Assembly: GCA_039922435.1 (NCBI GenBank)
Contig: JBDTES010000020.1
Location: forward strand, 1 to 52,270
DNA length: 52,270 bases
Direction: 5' to 3'
From: JBDTES01 sp039922435
GTDB taxonomy: Bacteria; Patescibacteriota; Saccharimonadia; Saccharimonadales; UBA4665
A program made the translations under genes and the position numbers. Shown here one piece after another: positions 8,703 to 16,760 of the stretch (positions within the stretch are counted from its first letter, which is position 1; every line of letters starts with the position of its first letter). The notes below the pieces were generated by a model that ran no database searches, had not been told where the DNA came from, and saw only the letters and a list, made by a program, of their open reading frames with translations.

Positions 8703-9396
8703 AGAGTACCTCCTCTAGAGTTCTGCCGGTGTGGGCTACTAATGCCATAACGTCGCGGTAGCTTTGGCGAGTTGGGCCAAGTGTACCGACATAACTGCGG
8801 TCCGAGAACGGGCTACGAAAACGACTAATAATCAGGCTAACCCCAGCACTTCGGCCAATCGGGTTTTCGCTGCCGATATAAACACTTAATGGTTCGTTTG
8901 GTGCAACTTCGCGCAGCCACGGCTCTAGATTATCAAGTAGATTAGCAACCTGCTTAACCTGGTGGCCGCCAATAAATTCTGGCTGGCCAAATAGATTGCT
9001 CAGGCCGCTCATATATAACTGATCGCCAATAGTAGCTAGGCCAAGATTGTGCGTCAGCTCGACCAATGTATCAACGGCATTACGAATAGTCCGCTCTGGT
9101 AGCCCACCATCCTGAACCCTCGCGGTCAGGGCCCGCTCAGCCCGGTGCTCTGGGGCTGTATCGTCCTCAGCCAAGTTATTTACATAAAACCGATAACCTT
9201 GATCAGTCGGAATCCGACCAGCGCTAGTATGAGGCTGCTTGATGTAACCCATGTGCTCTAACTCGGCCATTTCCGCCCGAATAGTGGCACTCGAAACGTC
9301 AAAAACTTTGGCTAGCAAGCTAGAGCCAACTGGTACAGCCACCTCGGCATATTGCTCAATAATAGCTGATAAAATTTGCTTTTGTCGGCCTGTCAT
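8695..9396 (-). CDS. hrcA: HrcA heat-shock repressor
   Basis: HrcA binds CIRCE elements and blocks chaperone genes until stress. At 233 residues it is clearly shorter than the usual 330-350. The winged-helix N-terminus is well kept (RQKQILSAIIEQYAEVAVPV, SSATIRAEMAELEHMGYI, PHTSAGRIPTDQGYRFYV); the middle and inserted domains look reduced, while the C-terminus still has GPTRQSYRDVMALV. The start is supported by a TATAAT box ending 7 bases before the ATG, which makes the transcript effectively leaderless. It heads the hrcA-grpE-orf108 unit and is self-regulated through the CIRCE at 9415-9441. Confidence 0.95.
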   Translation of the reverse strand: MTGRQKQILSAIIEQYAEVAVPVGSSLLAKVFDVSSATIRAEMAELEHMGYIKQPHTSAGRIPTDQGYRFYVNNLAEDDTAPEHRAERALTARVQDGGLPERTIRNAVDTLVELTHNLGLATIGDQLYMSGLSNLFGQPEFIGGHQVKQVANLLDNLEPWLREVAPNEPLSVYIGSENPIGRSAGVSLIISRFRSPFSDRSYVGTLGPTRQSYRDVMALVAHTGRTLEEVLYA

Positions 9397-9403
9397 ATCA
9401 TAG

Positions 9404-9432
9404 ATTATAGCGTTTTAGCACTCAAAACTCAA
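9404..9432 (-). promoter_or_regulatory. hrcA promoter, leaderless
   Basis: TTGAGT (9427-9432) and TATAAT (9404-9409) are separated by 17 bases. Only seven bases lie between the -10 box and the hrcA ATG, so the transcript should start at or next to the start codon. As at dnaK, the -35 box sits in the CIRCE spacer. Confidence 0.8.
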
Positions 9433-9441
9433 GAGTGCCAA
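9415..9441. promoter_or_regulatory. CIRCE operator of hrcA
   Basis: TTAGCACTC (perfect consensus arm), nine bases, GAGTGCCAA (eight of nine). It lies within the hrcA promoter and implies autorepression. Confidence 0.93.
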
Positions 9442-9443
9442 AC

Positions 9444-10193
9444 TTATCTAGGTTTTGCTAGATATTGTCTGATCTCTTTTAGTAACAGCCCGGCACGTTG
9501 TCGTCCTTGAGCTTGTTTCTCTGGATAAGCTGGCCGGCCATTGGCTAGCTCATCAACGACTTTGGCAGCCAAATGAATCTCAGTATTAACTACAAATTGA
9601 TAATAATCCGCCTGGAGACCCTCCATGATTTCCTTCTCAGAACTCTGAAGTCTCCGATAAATCTCCGCGTCGCCCATACCGCCCCTGGACTTAATACGCT
9701 CCATCCATATATCAAAACTAGGTGGTAACAAGAATATGCACAAAATATTCGAATTGTAGCCACGATAAGTTGCCGCTCCCTGAATCTCAATCTCTTTTAA
9801 GGCAATTTTGTGACTATCGAGTGTCGCCTGAATCTCGGAAATATTGGCACCACTAACTTGCTGATTATGAATCACGGCTGCCTCAATGTATTGGCCCTGC
9901 CTAAGCCCCTCTAAAACTGCTTCCTCGGTCTTAAACCAATAGACTTTGCCGTTTTCTTCGATTACACCACCCATGTTGCGAGGTGGTCTGGTAGAGTCCG
10001 AGACTATCATACGGTATCGGCCGGTATCTTGTAGAATATTTATAAGAGTATTACGGCCTGCCGCAGTTGGTCCCACGAGTAGAACAATTGGGACTGATTT
10101 GAATAGCTTCTGACTAGCCTCACTAGGCCGGTAATCTTTTAGAACAGACTTGAACTCATCCAGGTAATCTAGGTGCGGTACAGCTACTTCCAT
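9444..10193 (-). CDS. Guanylate-kinase-like protein with an altered P-loop
   Basis: The 249-residue protein aligns by motif with GMP kinase: a P-loop GPTAAGRNTL (41-50), a GMP-binding segment SDSTRPPRNMGG, YWFKTEEAV, and a lid-like SRGGMGDAEIYRRL region. GMP kinase turns GMP into GDP with ATP. The invariant P-loop lysine is replaced by Arg47 (GRN instead of GKS), which is unusual for an active P-loop kinase. About 30 extra residues precede the domain and a basic tail follows. A TATAAA box (10200-10205) lies 6 bases before the ATG. It could be the sole GMP kinase of the cell or a divergent paralogue; a second gmk elsewhere in the genome would decide. Confidence 0.75.
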   Translation of the reverse strand: MEVAVPHLDYLDEFKSVLKDYRPSEASQKLFKSVPIVLLVGPTAAGRNTLINILQDTGRYRMIVSDSTRPPRNMGGVIEENGKVYWFKTEEAVLEGLRQGQYIEAAVIHNQQVSGANISEIQATLDSHKIALKEIEIQGAATYRGYNSNILCIFLLPPSFDIWMERIKSRGGMGDAEIYRRLQSSEKEIMEGLQADYYQFVVNTEIHLAAKVVDELANGRPAYPEKQAQGRQRAGLLLKEIRQYLAKPR

Positions 10194-10279
10194 AGCCTAT
10201 TTATAGCAAATTACCTCTGGTAATACCAGTGTTTCACTAAAATATGTGTCACACAATCTATCTAATAACGTAGCTAGAA

Positions 10280-10733
10280 CTAATTTACTGAGGGGCCACG
10301 CGACTTGACGTCGGGCATGTATTCCTCGCCAGGTGTGTCAAACGATTCGACCTCTTGCCATTCAATTGGTTCGCCGTGTACTAAAATAACCTGAGTTAAA
10401 CACTCGCCAATTTCTACACTAATTGGCTCATCACCATAATTATAAAGTTGAATCTTTAATTCGGCCTTGTCACCCCCTAAAATATGGATCGATAATCCCA
10501 ACCCCATTGGCCAGCATTAAACCTTTACTGAGTGGTGTGCTACTGCGTGCTGCTAGCAGCATAAAATAACCCTCAGGGATATCGACAGCAATATTAACTG
10601 GTATTAGAGCTATGCTTCGTGGCTCGACAATAACACTCTCGCTACAAGTTAAATCTAGTCCTGCCGCCCCGACCGTCGGGTTGGCGGCTGGTAGCGCCAA
10701 ACTTTTATCAAATCGTTTAATTGGTACTTCCAT
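10280..10733 (-). pseudogene. dut: dUTPase/dCTP-deaminase-fold gene interrupted by a +1 frame break
   Basis: The first frame (start 10733, AGGAG site) encodes motif 1 (GAAGLDL), motif 2 (ARSSTPLSKG) and motif 3 (GVGIIDPYFRG), then stops at a TGA. The next frame begins at once with DKAELKIQLYNYGDEP and motif 4 (GECLTQVIL). Removing one G from the five-G run near 10475-10479 joins both halves into one trimeric dUTPase-like protein of about 150 residues. The C-terminal motif 5 (GFGSTG) is not seen, so it may be a dCTP-deaminase-like relative. The break is a lesion, an assembly error, or less likely programmed +1 frameshifting at GGG-TGA-C. Confidence 0.8.
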
Positions 10734-10809
10734 ATTTTTCTCCTAGCTTCTTTTTAGCATAATAGCAAACTTGTATACATCTAAGCATTAGTGCTATACT
10801 TTGTATAGT

Positions 10810-11271
10810 ATGAAGCAAGCACCAAATTTCTCACTCCCTGATCAAAATAGTAAAACCCACTCACTCAAAGATTACGCCGGTAAATGGCTAGTTCTGTATT
10901 TTTACCCCAAAGACGACACGCCAGGCTGTACTACCGAGGCTTGTAGTTTTCGCGATGAGCGCAGTGCTATCGCCGAATTTGGTCACACCGAAATCGTCGG
11001 TATTAGCAAAGATAGTGTAGCTAGCCACCAGAAGTTTGCCGAAAAGTACCACCTGGACTTCACAATTCTAAGCGACACGGAACACAAAGTAATCGAAGCC
11101 TATGACAGCTGGAAGCCTAAAAAAATGATGGGGCGAGAATTCTTTGGCACCCAGCGCAACACCTTTATAATCAACCCAAATGGCCAAATAGCTAAAGAAT
11201 ACATCGGCGTTAACCCCAAAGATCACGCCGGCCAAATTATCGCCGACCTGAAATCTCTCCAGAATGCTTAA
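10810..11271 (+). CDS. bcp: Peroxiredoxin of the BCP/PrxQ type
   Basis: This 153-residue thiol peroxidase reduces hydrogen peroxide and organic peroxides. The peroxidatic cysteine lies in the signature FYPKDDTPGCTTEAC, and a second Cys five residues on is the usual resolving residue of the PrxQ class. FFGTQRNTFIINPNG near residue 115 is also typical. The ATG at 10810 begins KQAPNFSLPDQ and fits the family better than the TTG nine bases earlier. A TTGTAT box (10771-10776), 18 bases, and TATACT (10795-10800) lie 9 bases before the ATG, giving at most a very short leader. Confidence 0.93.
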   Translation: MKQAPNFSLPDQNSKTHSLKDYAGKWLVLYFYPKDDTPGCTTEACSFRDERSAIAEFGHTEIVGISKDSVASHQKFAEKYHLDFTILSDTEHKVIEAYDSWKPKKMMGREFFGTQRNTFIINPNGQIAKEYIGVNPKDHAGQIIADLKSLQNA

Positions 11272-11839
11272 GGCCATTATCTTTGACTGTTTTGACGTCT
11301 TAGTTGGTAATGGACTACCTCTATATTGCCAAAAATACCTGAAAAATGATCCCAAACTTATGTCTATTGTTAAGAAGTACGAGATTATGTCCAACGCCGG
11401 GAAAATCAGCTATTCGGACTTCGTTGCCAAACTGTCAGACCTAGCGGAGGCCAAGCCAGAGGACGTCGAGCGCATACTCGACGAAAACCCGGTCAATCAA
11501 GAACTCATAAGCTACATTACTAAAGACTTACGACCAAAATATAAAATCAGCATACTCTCAAACGCTTCAGGCGACTGGATTGATGATTTCTTCAACAAAG
11601 ACCAACGCCGTATATTTGACGACATAGTGCTGTCGTTTCAGCATGGCATTGTCAAGCCAGACCAGGCAATCTATCTACTAGCTGCCTCTAGGCTCGGCCT
11701 TGCGCCCAAAGAATGTCTATTTATCGACGATAAAGAAACTTACTGCAAGGGCGCCGAGGCAGTCGGCATGCGAGCAATACAATATTTATCTCTACCTCAA
11801 CTAAGACAAGATCTTGGCAAGACGCTTTCAACAAGCTAG
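11264..11839 (+). CDS. HAD-superfamily hydrolase, class IA-like
   Basis: The 191-residue protein shows the four HAD motifs: FDCFDVLV (I, residues 7-14), SNAS (II), KPDQ (III) and FIDDKE (IV). In motif I the second Asp of DxD is a Phe, as in epoxide-hydrolase and dehalogenase-type members, so a simple phosphatase role is uncertain. The substrate is unknown. It overlaps the end of bcp by 8 bases and is probably translated from the same message. Confidence 0.83.
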   Translation: MLKAIIFDCFDVLVGNGLPLYCQKYLKNDPKLMSIVKKYEIMSNAGKISYSDFVAKLSDLAEAKPEDVERILDENPVNQELISYITKDLRPKYKISILSNASGDWIDDFFNKDQRRIFDDIVLSFQHGIVKPDQAIYLLAASRLGLAPKECLFIDDKETYCKGAEAVGMRAIQYLSLPQLRQDLGKTLSTS

Positions 11840-11891
11840 TCGCGTTTGAGTAGCACCATGAAGGCGCTATAGTTGAATTAATAGCTTACAA

Positions 11892-12539
11892 CTACTCTGG
11901 ATTATGTAACACAATACGAATTCCACTAAGCGCTAGGGTGCCCGGTAAAACTGGTCTCAGCTCACCTACAATCTGATTCGCCGTAGCTCGCGAATCAACC
12001 TGAGCAATTGATACGTGAGGATTGAAGTCACTCGAGCTATAATCCGCAAAGCTCGGCGATAAAGTATCAAGAGTCTCAATCAAACGAGACCTCTGCACCA
12101 CAAGGGCAGGGTTATCTACAATCAGGCTAACAAACGGTCTAGCTCGGCTGCCGAACAAACGTATCCCTCTCACTGACACTTCGATCCCATCGAAAACACT
12201 TGGGACCTCTTGTCGTAACTTTGACTCAATATTCTCCTTACCCAACGCTACAAAGTCACGCGGTAAGCCGCGCTTTCCCGAGCTTAATAAGGTCATAGAT
12301 GTATGAGACAAGTTCTTAATACTTATTTGCCTATTACTATATTCTTGTTTAAGGGTATGGGATAGAGATCCCAATATATCTGGATGCGCAACATTACGGC
12401 CAATCCAAAGATACCCATTGGCTACTAAATCTGCCTGATAATGATTCGAAGATATACCGCAACCACCGTTTAGCTGATTTGAATCTACTATATCGTGGGT
12501 AGGACGTCCGGATCCTCTCGCTATTCGCCTCATTTGCAT
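11892..12539 (-). CDS. 2H phosphoesterase-like (LigT/cyclic phosphodiesterase fold) protein
   Basis: Two HxS motifs, HTS in NLSHTSMTLL (about residue 78) and HVS in NPHVSIAQV (about residue 174), are spaced as in the 2H phosphoesterases, which act on 2',3'-cyclic phosphates or RNA ligation products. The first 60 residues are specific to this protein. It starts two bases after the lepA stop, so the two genes are co-translated. The link to a ribosome-associated GTPase could point to RNA end processing, but that is inference. The real start could be the Met at residue 3. Confidence 0.65.
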   Translation of the reverse strand: MQMRRIARGSGRPTHDIVDSNQLNGGCGISSNHYQADLVANGYLWIGRNVAHPDILGSLSHTLKQEYSNRQISIKNLSHTSMTLLSSGKRGLPRDFVALGKENIESKLRQEVPSVFDGIEVSVRGIRLFGSRARPFVSLIVDNPALVVQRSRLIETLDTLSPSFADYSSSDFNPHVSIAQVDSRATANQIVGELRPVLPGTLALSGIRIVLHNPE

Positions 12540-12541
12540 AC

Positions 12542-14464
12542 TTAATCGCGTTTTAGCATTACTGTAAAGGCTTCGGATGGGATATCGACTTTACCGAAGC
12601 GCTTCAGGCGCTTTTTACCCTTGGCCTGCTTAGCTAGCACCTTTTTCTTACGCGAAACGTCGCCGCCGTATAAGCCAATCGTAACGTCTTTACGGTAGGC
12701 ACTGATATCTTCGCGGGCAATAAACTTACCACCGATGGCGGCTTGCAGGGCTACCTGAAAATTATGGCGTGGAATAACTTCTTTGAGTTTTTTAACAATC
12801 ACCCGTCCCAGGCTCTCGGCCTCGCTACGATGCACCACCACCGAAAGGGCGCTGACTATTTCGCCGGCTACGTAAAAGTCTAGTCGTACCAAGTCTTCGA
12901 CCCGGTAGTCTGCCAGTTCGTAGTTGAAGCTGCCATAACCACTGGTTAGACTCTTCAGTTGATCATAGAAATCAGTCAGCAAATTAGCCAGTGGTGCCTC
13001 AAAGCTAATCAGAGCCCGGTCTTCCATGTAACTAAGGTTCTTCTGCAGACCGCGCTTACCAACGATAAGTTGAATAACTGGCCCAACGTAGTTTTGGGGC
13101 ACAATAATTTCGCCATTAACCCACGGCTCTCGAATCTCGCTAATTCGGCCTGGGTCCGGCAAATCAGCTGCGCTCTGAATATTAATTTCCTCACCACTAG
13201 TCAATTTAACGTGATAGTCAGTTGACGGATTCGTTACAACTAATTCGAGATTATACTCACGCTCCAGCCGCTCATGGATAATGTCCATGTGGAGTAAGCC
13301 CAAAAAGCCAATCCGGACACCGAAACCCAATACCGGTGAATTCTCTGGCGCAAACTGCAAGGCACTGTCACTCAAGCTGAGTTTTTCGACAGCGTCTTTC
13401 AGATCTTGATATTGCTCGTTACTATCCGGGAAAAAACCAGCGTAAACAAATGGTTGAACGTCTTTGTAGCCCGGTAGTGGCTCAGTAGCTGGTGAGGATA
13501 CCAACGTAACAGTGTCACCAACCTTAGCGTCACGGGTAGTTTTCAAGTTCGTCACAATATAGCCAATTTCGCCTGCCCCCAGATTCTGACCTGGTGTCAT
13601 ATCAGGCCTCAAAGCCCCGACCTCTAGGGCGATGCCGTGGGCGTCGGTATTCATCATCTTTATCTGGGCACTTTTGGCGATTTCGCCGTCAAATACCCTC
13701 ACGTACAGAATTACTCCTCGGTAATCATCGTAATAACTATCAAAAATCAACGCCCGTGTGCCTGGTGCTTGGGTTACCTGGCCCTGCTGGTTATGGCCAG
13801 CCGAAGGTGGTGGCACGGCAGCCACAACTCTATCTAGGACAGCCTCAACACCCTGGCCAGTTTTAGCCGAAATCAGTAAAACGTCTTCTTTCTGACAACC
13901 CAGTAAGCCTATTACTTCTTTGCTTACTTTGTCGACGTCAGCGGCCGGCAAGTCTATCTTATTTAAAACTGGGATAATGGTTAGCTCCGCTGCCATTGCT
14001 AGGTACACATTAGCCAGTGTCTGGGCTTGAATACCCTGAGTAGCATCTACTACTAATAGGGCGCCCTCGCAGGCCACAAGGCTCCTAGACACCTCATATG
14101 AGAAATCGACGTGCCCAGGTGTATCTATAAGGTTAAGCTCGTATTCGAGCTCAATATTTCCCATTTTCCAATTATCATTCACTATCCTTGAGGGCTCTTT
14201 ATCACTCTTAGAAAGAGTACCTGGTAAATCTTTGTCAAATGGTAAATGAGAATTGGTAAGTTTAGTCCGATACGCCATACGAACTGGCTGAAGTTTGATG
14301 GTAATTCCCTTCTCCCGCTCCAAATCCATCCGGTCCAGCATCTGAGCTTTCATATTGCGCTTTTCGACCGTACCGGTCAGCTCTAATAATCGATCCGCTA
14401 GAGTAGATTTGCCGTGGTCAATATGCGCAATTATACAAAAATTACGAATGTGATCTTGATTCAT
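12542..14464 (-). CDS. lepA: LepA (elongation factor 4)
   Basis: LepA is a ribosomal GTPase linked to initiation and back-translocation under stress. The protein has IAHIDHGKSTLADRLLELTG, DLEREKGITIK, IDTPGHVDFSYEVSRSL, NKIDLPAAD and the LepA-specific C-terminus (YGGDVSRKKKVL, KGKKRLKRFGKVDIP). At 640 residues it is about 40 longer than usual. Some 30 of the extra residues (about 80-110, Ser/Lys/Asp rich) are inserted between the switch I and switch II segments. A TATAAT box (14472-14477) lies 7 bases before the ATG, so the mRNA is probably leaderless. Confidence 0.97.
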   Translation of the reverse strand: MNQDHIRNFCIIAHIDHGKSTLADRLLELTGTVEKRNMKAQMLDRMDLEREKGITIKLQPVRMAYRTKLTNSHLPFDKDLPGTLSKSDKEPSRIVNDNWKMGNIELEYELNLIDTPGHVDFSYEVSRSLVACEGALLVVDATQGIQAQTLANVYLAMAAELTIIPVLNKIDLPAADVDKVSKEVIGLLGCQKEDVLLISAKTGQGVEAVLDRVVAAVPPPSAGHNQQGQVTQAPGTRALIFDSYYDDYRGVILYVRVFDGEIAKSAQIKMMNTDAHGIALEVGALRPDMTPGQNLGAGEIGYIVTNLKTTRDAKVGDTVTLVSSPATEPLPGYKDVQPFVYAGFFPDSNEQYQDLKDAVEKLSLSDSALQFAPENSPVLGFGVRIGFLGLLHMDIIHERLEREYNLELVVTNPSTDYHVKLTSGEEINIQSAADLPDPGRISEIREPWVNGEIIVPQNYVGPVIQLIVGKRGLQKNLSYMEDRALISFEAPLANLLTDFYDQLKSLTSGYGSFNYELADYRVEDLVRLDFYVAGEIVSALSVVVHRSEAESLGRVIVKKLKEVIPRHNFQVALQAAIGGKFIAREDISAYRKDVTIGLYGGDVSRKKKVLAKQAKGKKRLKRFGKVDIPSEAFTVMLKRD

Positions 14465-14549
14465 TAATACTATTATAACAGAGGTAGCTGTTAATACACT
14501 TGCTTTTTACGCAGTTGCTTAGGTAATATGGTAGCACAAGGGGCTATTT

Positions 14550-15092
14550 ATGCGTGAAGCACTGATTCCAGAAGATATTTTAGCAAATCAACTTATTACT
14601 ACGTACCAAGATCTGTTAGAGACTAGATCTCTGCCACTGCCACCATCACCACGGACAGTACTAGACAGTTACGCTACCAATCACTTCATTACGGCCGAAA
14701 CACTAGGTAGAGTCGGAGATGAACAGCTAGCCGACATCGGCCGGGGAGTCCTATCAGCCCACTTTGAGTCCGGGCTGAGAGAGCAAAGAATACGTAAAAT
14801 AAGTGATCATTTAACGAACCTTATCATGCAAGCCAGTGAATATAAGGTCCAGGTGAGCTATGCAGGACCTCAGCCACCTAAGCAACGATCTCCTATCCAT
14901 GAGCTACGATTTAATCAAAATATTGGTACTTATGTAGATACTGACAAGCAAGTTCGCTCGGTAACAGGCCAGATTAGCCCCATAAGTTGGACTAGTATTA
15001 ATAATGGTATCCTATACATTGATGCACACCGAAAACGCTATTCAGTAAACATGCTCGGTAATCCTAATATTCAGCTTCAATTTAGTCATTAG
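14550..15092 (+). CDS. Protein of unknown function
   Basis: The 180-residue protein has no motif I recognise. The N-terminal 100 residues look helical; a Pro/Gln-rich linker (about 106-113) precedes a C-terminal part with beta-like, polar segments ending in NIQLQFSH. No signal peptide or membrane segment is seen. AAGGGG lies 8 bases before the ATG, with TTGCTT, 18 bases and TAATAT as a plausible promoter about 20 bases further up. It is divergent from lepA and its stop overlaps convergent murJ by 4 bases. Confidence 0.7.
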   Translation: MREALIPEDILANQLITTYQDLLETRSLPLPPSPRTVLDSYATNHFITAETLGRVGDEQLADIGRGVLSAHFESGLREQRIRKISDHLTNLIMQASEYKVQVSYAGPQPPKQRSPIHELRFNQNIGTYVDTDKQVRSVTGQISPISWTSINNGILYIDAHRKRYSVNMLGNPNIQLQFSH

Positions 15093-16675
15093 TAGTCGAC
15101 TTTAATAGGGTGCAGAACTATACGACGTAGCCACTTAAAGATTGGGCGGGCCTCGTCCATGCCAAAGAAGCCAGATATCAGGATATGGACCGCAAATGTT
15201 ACTGAACCGATAGCGGCCAGCTTGAGACCAAGTGTGATAATACCCCGATCAGCCAAGGTTAGCGGTAATAGGTGAGACATTATGAAGGCTGCCATGATAC
15301 TAAAGCCCGAAACTGCCACAATCTTAACAAGTGACCCAAACAAGGCTGCATCTAACATCTTACGGTCGCGCAGGAACATAATCGTCGTCAGTACAGTAAC
15401 TTCGGCAGCAGCCGTGATTGACTGAGCCATAGCTAGACCGGCAATATTATAGCCGTCTTTGGTGGCCAACGAGAATGCCAAAATTATATTTAGGGTAATT
15501 GCGAAAATTGAAATATATAGTGGCGTTTTAGTATCCTTTTGAGCATAAAACCAGCGTGAAATCATGGTGTAAATAATGCGGAACAGAATTGAGGCCGTCA
15601 AAAACCCAAGAATCGTTGATACTTTCGGCGAGGCATCACCAGTAATCAACCGAGCTAAATAACCTCTACAAAAGTACATTGCAATCACAGTTGGCACGGC
15701 CAGCCAGATAACAACCCGTAGAATCGCCAAAAAGTCTTTGCGAAATAGGTCTGGACGATGGTTAGCCAAGCGTTCGGTCAGCTTAGGAAAGGCCGCCGTA
15801 GCGATCGATGTGCCAATCAGCATAATCGGTACGTTCTGGAGCGTCAAAGCGTAGTTGTAGTAACTAACCGGCCCAATACCCAGAGCCTGAGCTCGGTTGG
15901 TCTCAACGATACTGTTCAGCTGATCAACACCTTGGTCAATTGAGCGCGGCGGCAGAGCCCTCAGCACGCTTCGGAAATGTTGATTCTTCCAGAGGATTTT
16001 GGGATGCCATTTAAAGCCCAGACCCCACATACCCAGCCAAGCTACCAACATCTGTAAAACAGCCCCGATTAAAGCTCCAACGCCAAGTCCGACAATACCA
16101 ATATTATCTTTGAACAAATAAATACTGGCAATAATTGACAAGTTATAAGTAAGTGGCGCTATGGCGAAGAAGAAAAACCTGCCCATAGCCTGCTGAATAG
16201 AAGTTACGACGCCAGACAGGGTAAAGAATAGTGGGTTGAAAGAAATCAACCTCATTATATTGACGGCGTCGTTAAAGTGGGCCGGCGATAAATCAGGTGC
16301 TAACAGATGAATTAGTGGGGCAGCAAAGATAAACAGTATCACCGAGACTACTGCCATTATGATCGCCAAGGAATTTAGTAAGCTGCTAGTAAGCTCCCAC
16401 AAGCCCTTGCGATCACCCAGGTGTAGCCGCTCCGATATAATAGGTATAAAGGCCACGCCTAAAGCTCCGGCCGCAATCACATAGAAAAAGAAATCAGGGA
16501 TCTGGAAAGCTACGAAAAAGGCATCGGATGCACCGGGAGTATGTACCGTAAAGTTAGTACTAACCAGACGGTTTCTCAAAAAGCCTAATATCTGGCCACT
16601 TAGGGCCACAATAATAAGCAGCGTCGCAGCGCTGCTTACAGTAAACTTTTTAGTCGGCTTGTTAGTTGGACTCAG
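15089..16675 (-). CDS. murJ: MurJ/MviN lipid II flippase, start uncertain
   Basis: MurJ flips lipid II across the membrane for peptidoglycan synthesis. The protein is a polytopic MATE-fold transporter of about 14 helices with the family segments ILGFLRNRLVS, GASDAFFVAFQIP and FIPIISERL. No ATG begins the frame: it is open back to a TGA at 16679-16681, and the N-terminal KKFTVSSAATLLI segment lies upstream of the GTG at 16607-16609. A CTG (16673-16675) seven bases after AAGAGG would include it. Alternatively an ATG at 16715-16717 opens another frame (MSINLIKRLTSESN) that would join after a one-base shift. I take the CTG provisionally. Confidence 0.85.
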   Translation of the reverse strand: MSPTNKPTKKFTVSSAATLLIIVALSGQILGFLRNRLVSTNFTVHTPGASDAFFVAFQIPDFFFYVIAAGALGVAFIPIISERLHLGDRKGLWELTSSLLNSLAIIMAVVSVILFIFAAPLIHLLAPDLSPAHFNDAVNIMRLISFNPLFFTLSGVVTSIQQAMGRFFFFAIAPLTYNLSIIASIYLFKDNIGIVGLGVGALIGAVLQMLVAWLGMWGLGFKWHPKILWKNQHFRSVLRALPPRSIDQGVDQLNSIVETNRAQALGIGPVSYYNYALTLQNVPIMLIGTSIATAAFPKLTERLANHRPDLFRKDFLAILRVVIWLAVPTVIAMYFCRGYLARLITGDASPKVSTILGFLTASILFRIIYTMISRWFYAQKDTKTPLYISIFAITLNIILAFSLATKDGYNIAGLAMAQSITAAAEVTVLTTIMFLRDRKMLDAALFGSLVKIVAVSGFSIMAAFIMSHLLPLTLADRGIITLGLKLAAIGSVTFAVHILISGFFGMDEARPIFKWLRRIVLHPIKVDY

Positions 16676-16760
16676 AAGTCAGCCTCTTAATTAGATTGAT
16701 ACTCATCAAAGTATAGTTCGTGCGTGCCGATTTGGCCACTGTTTTGGTATCGTTTTTGGG

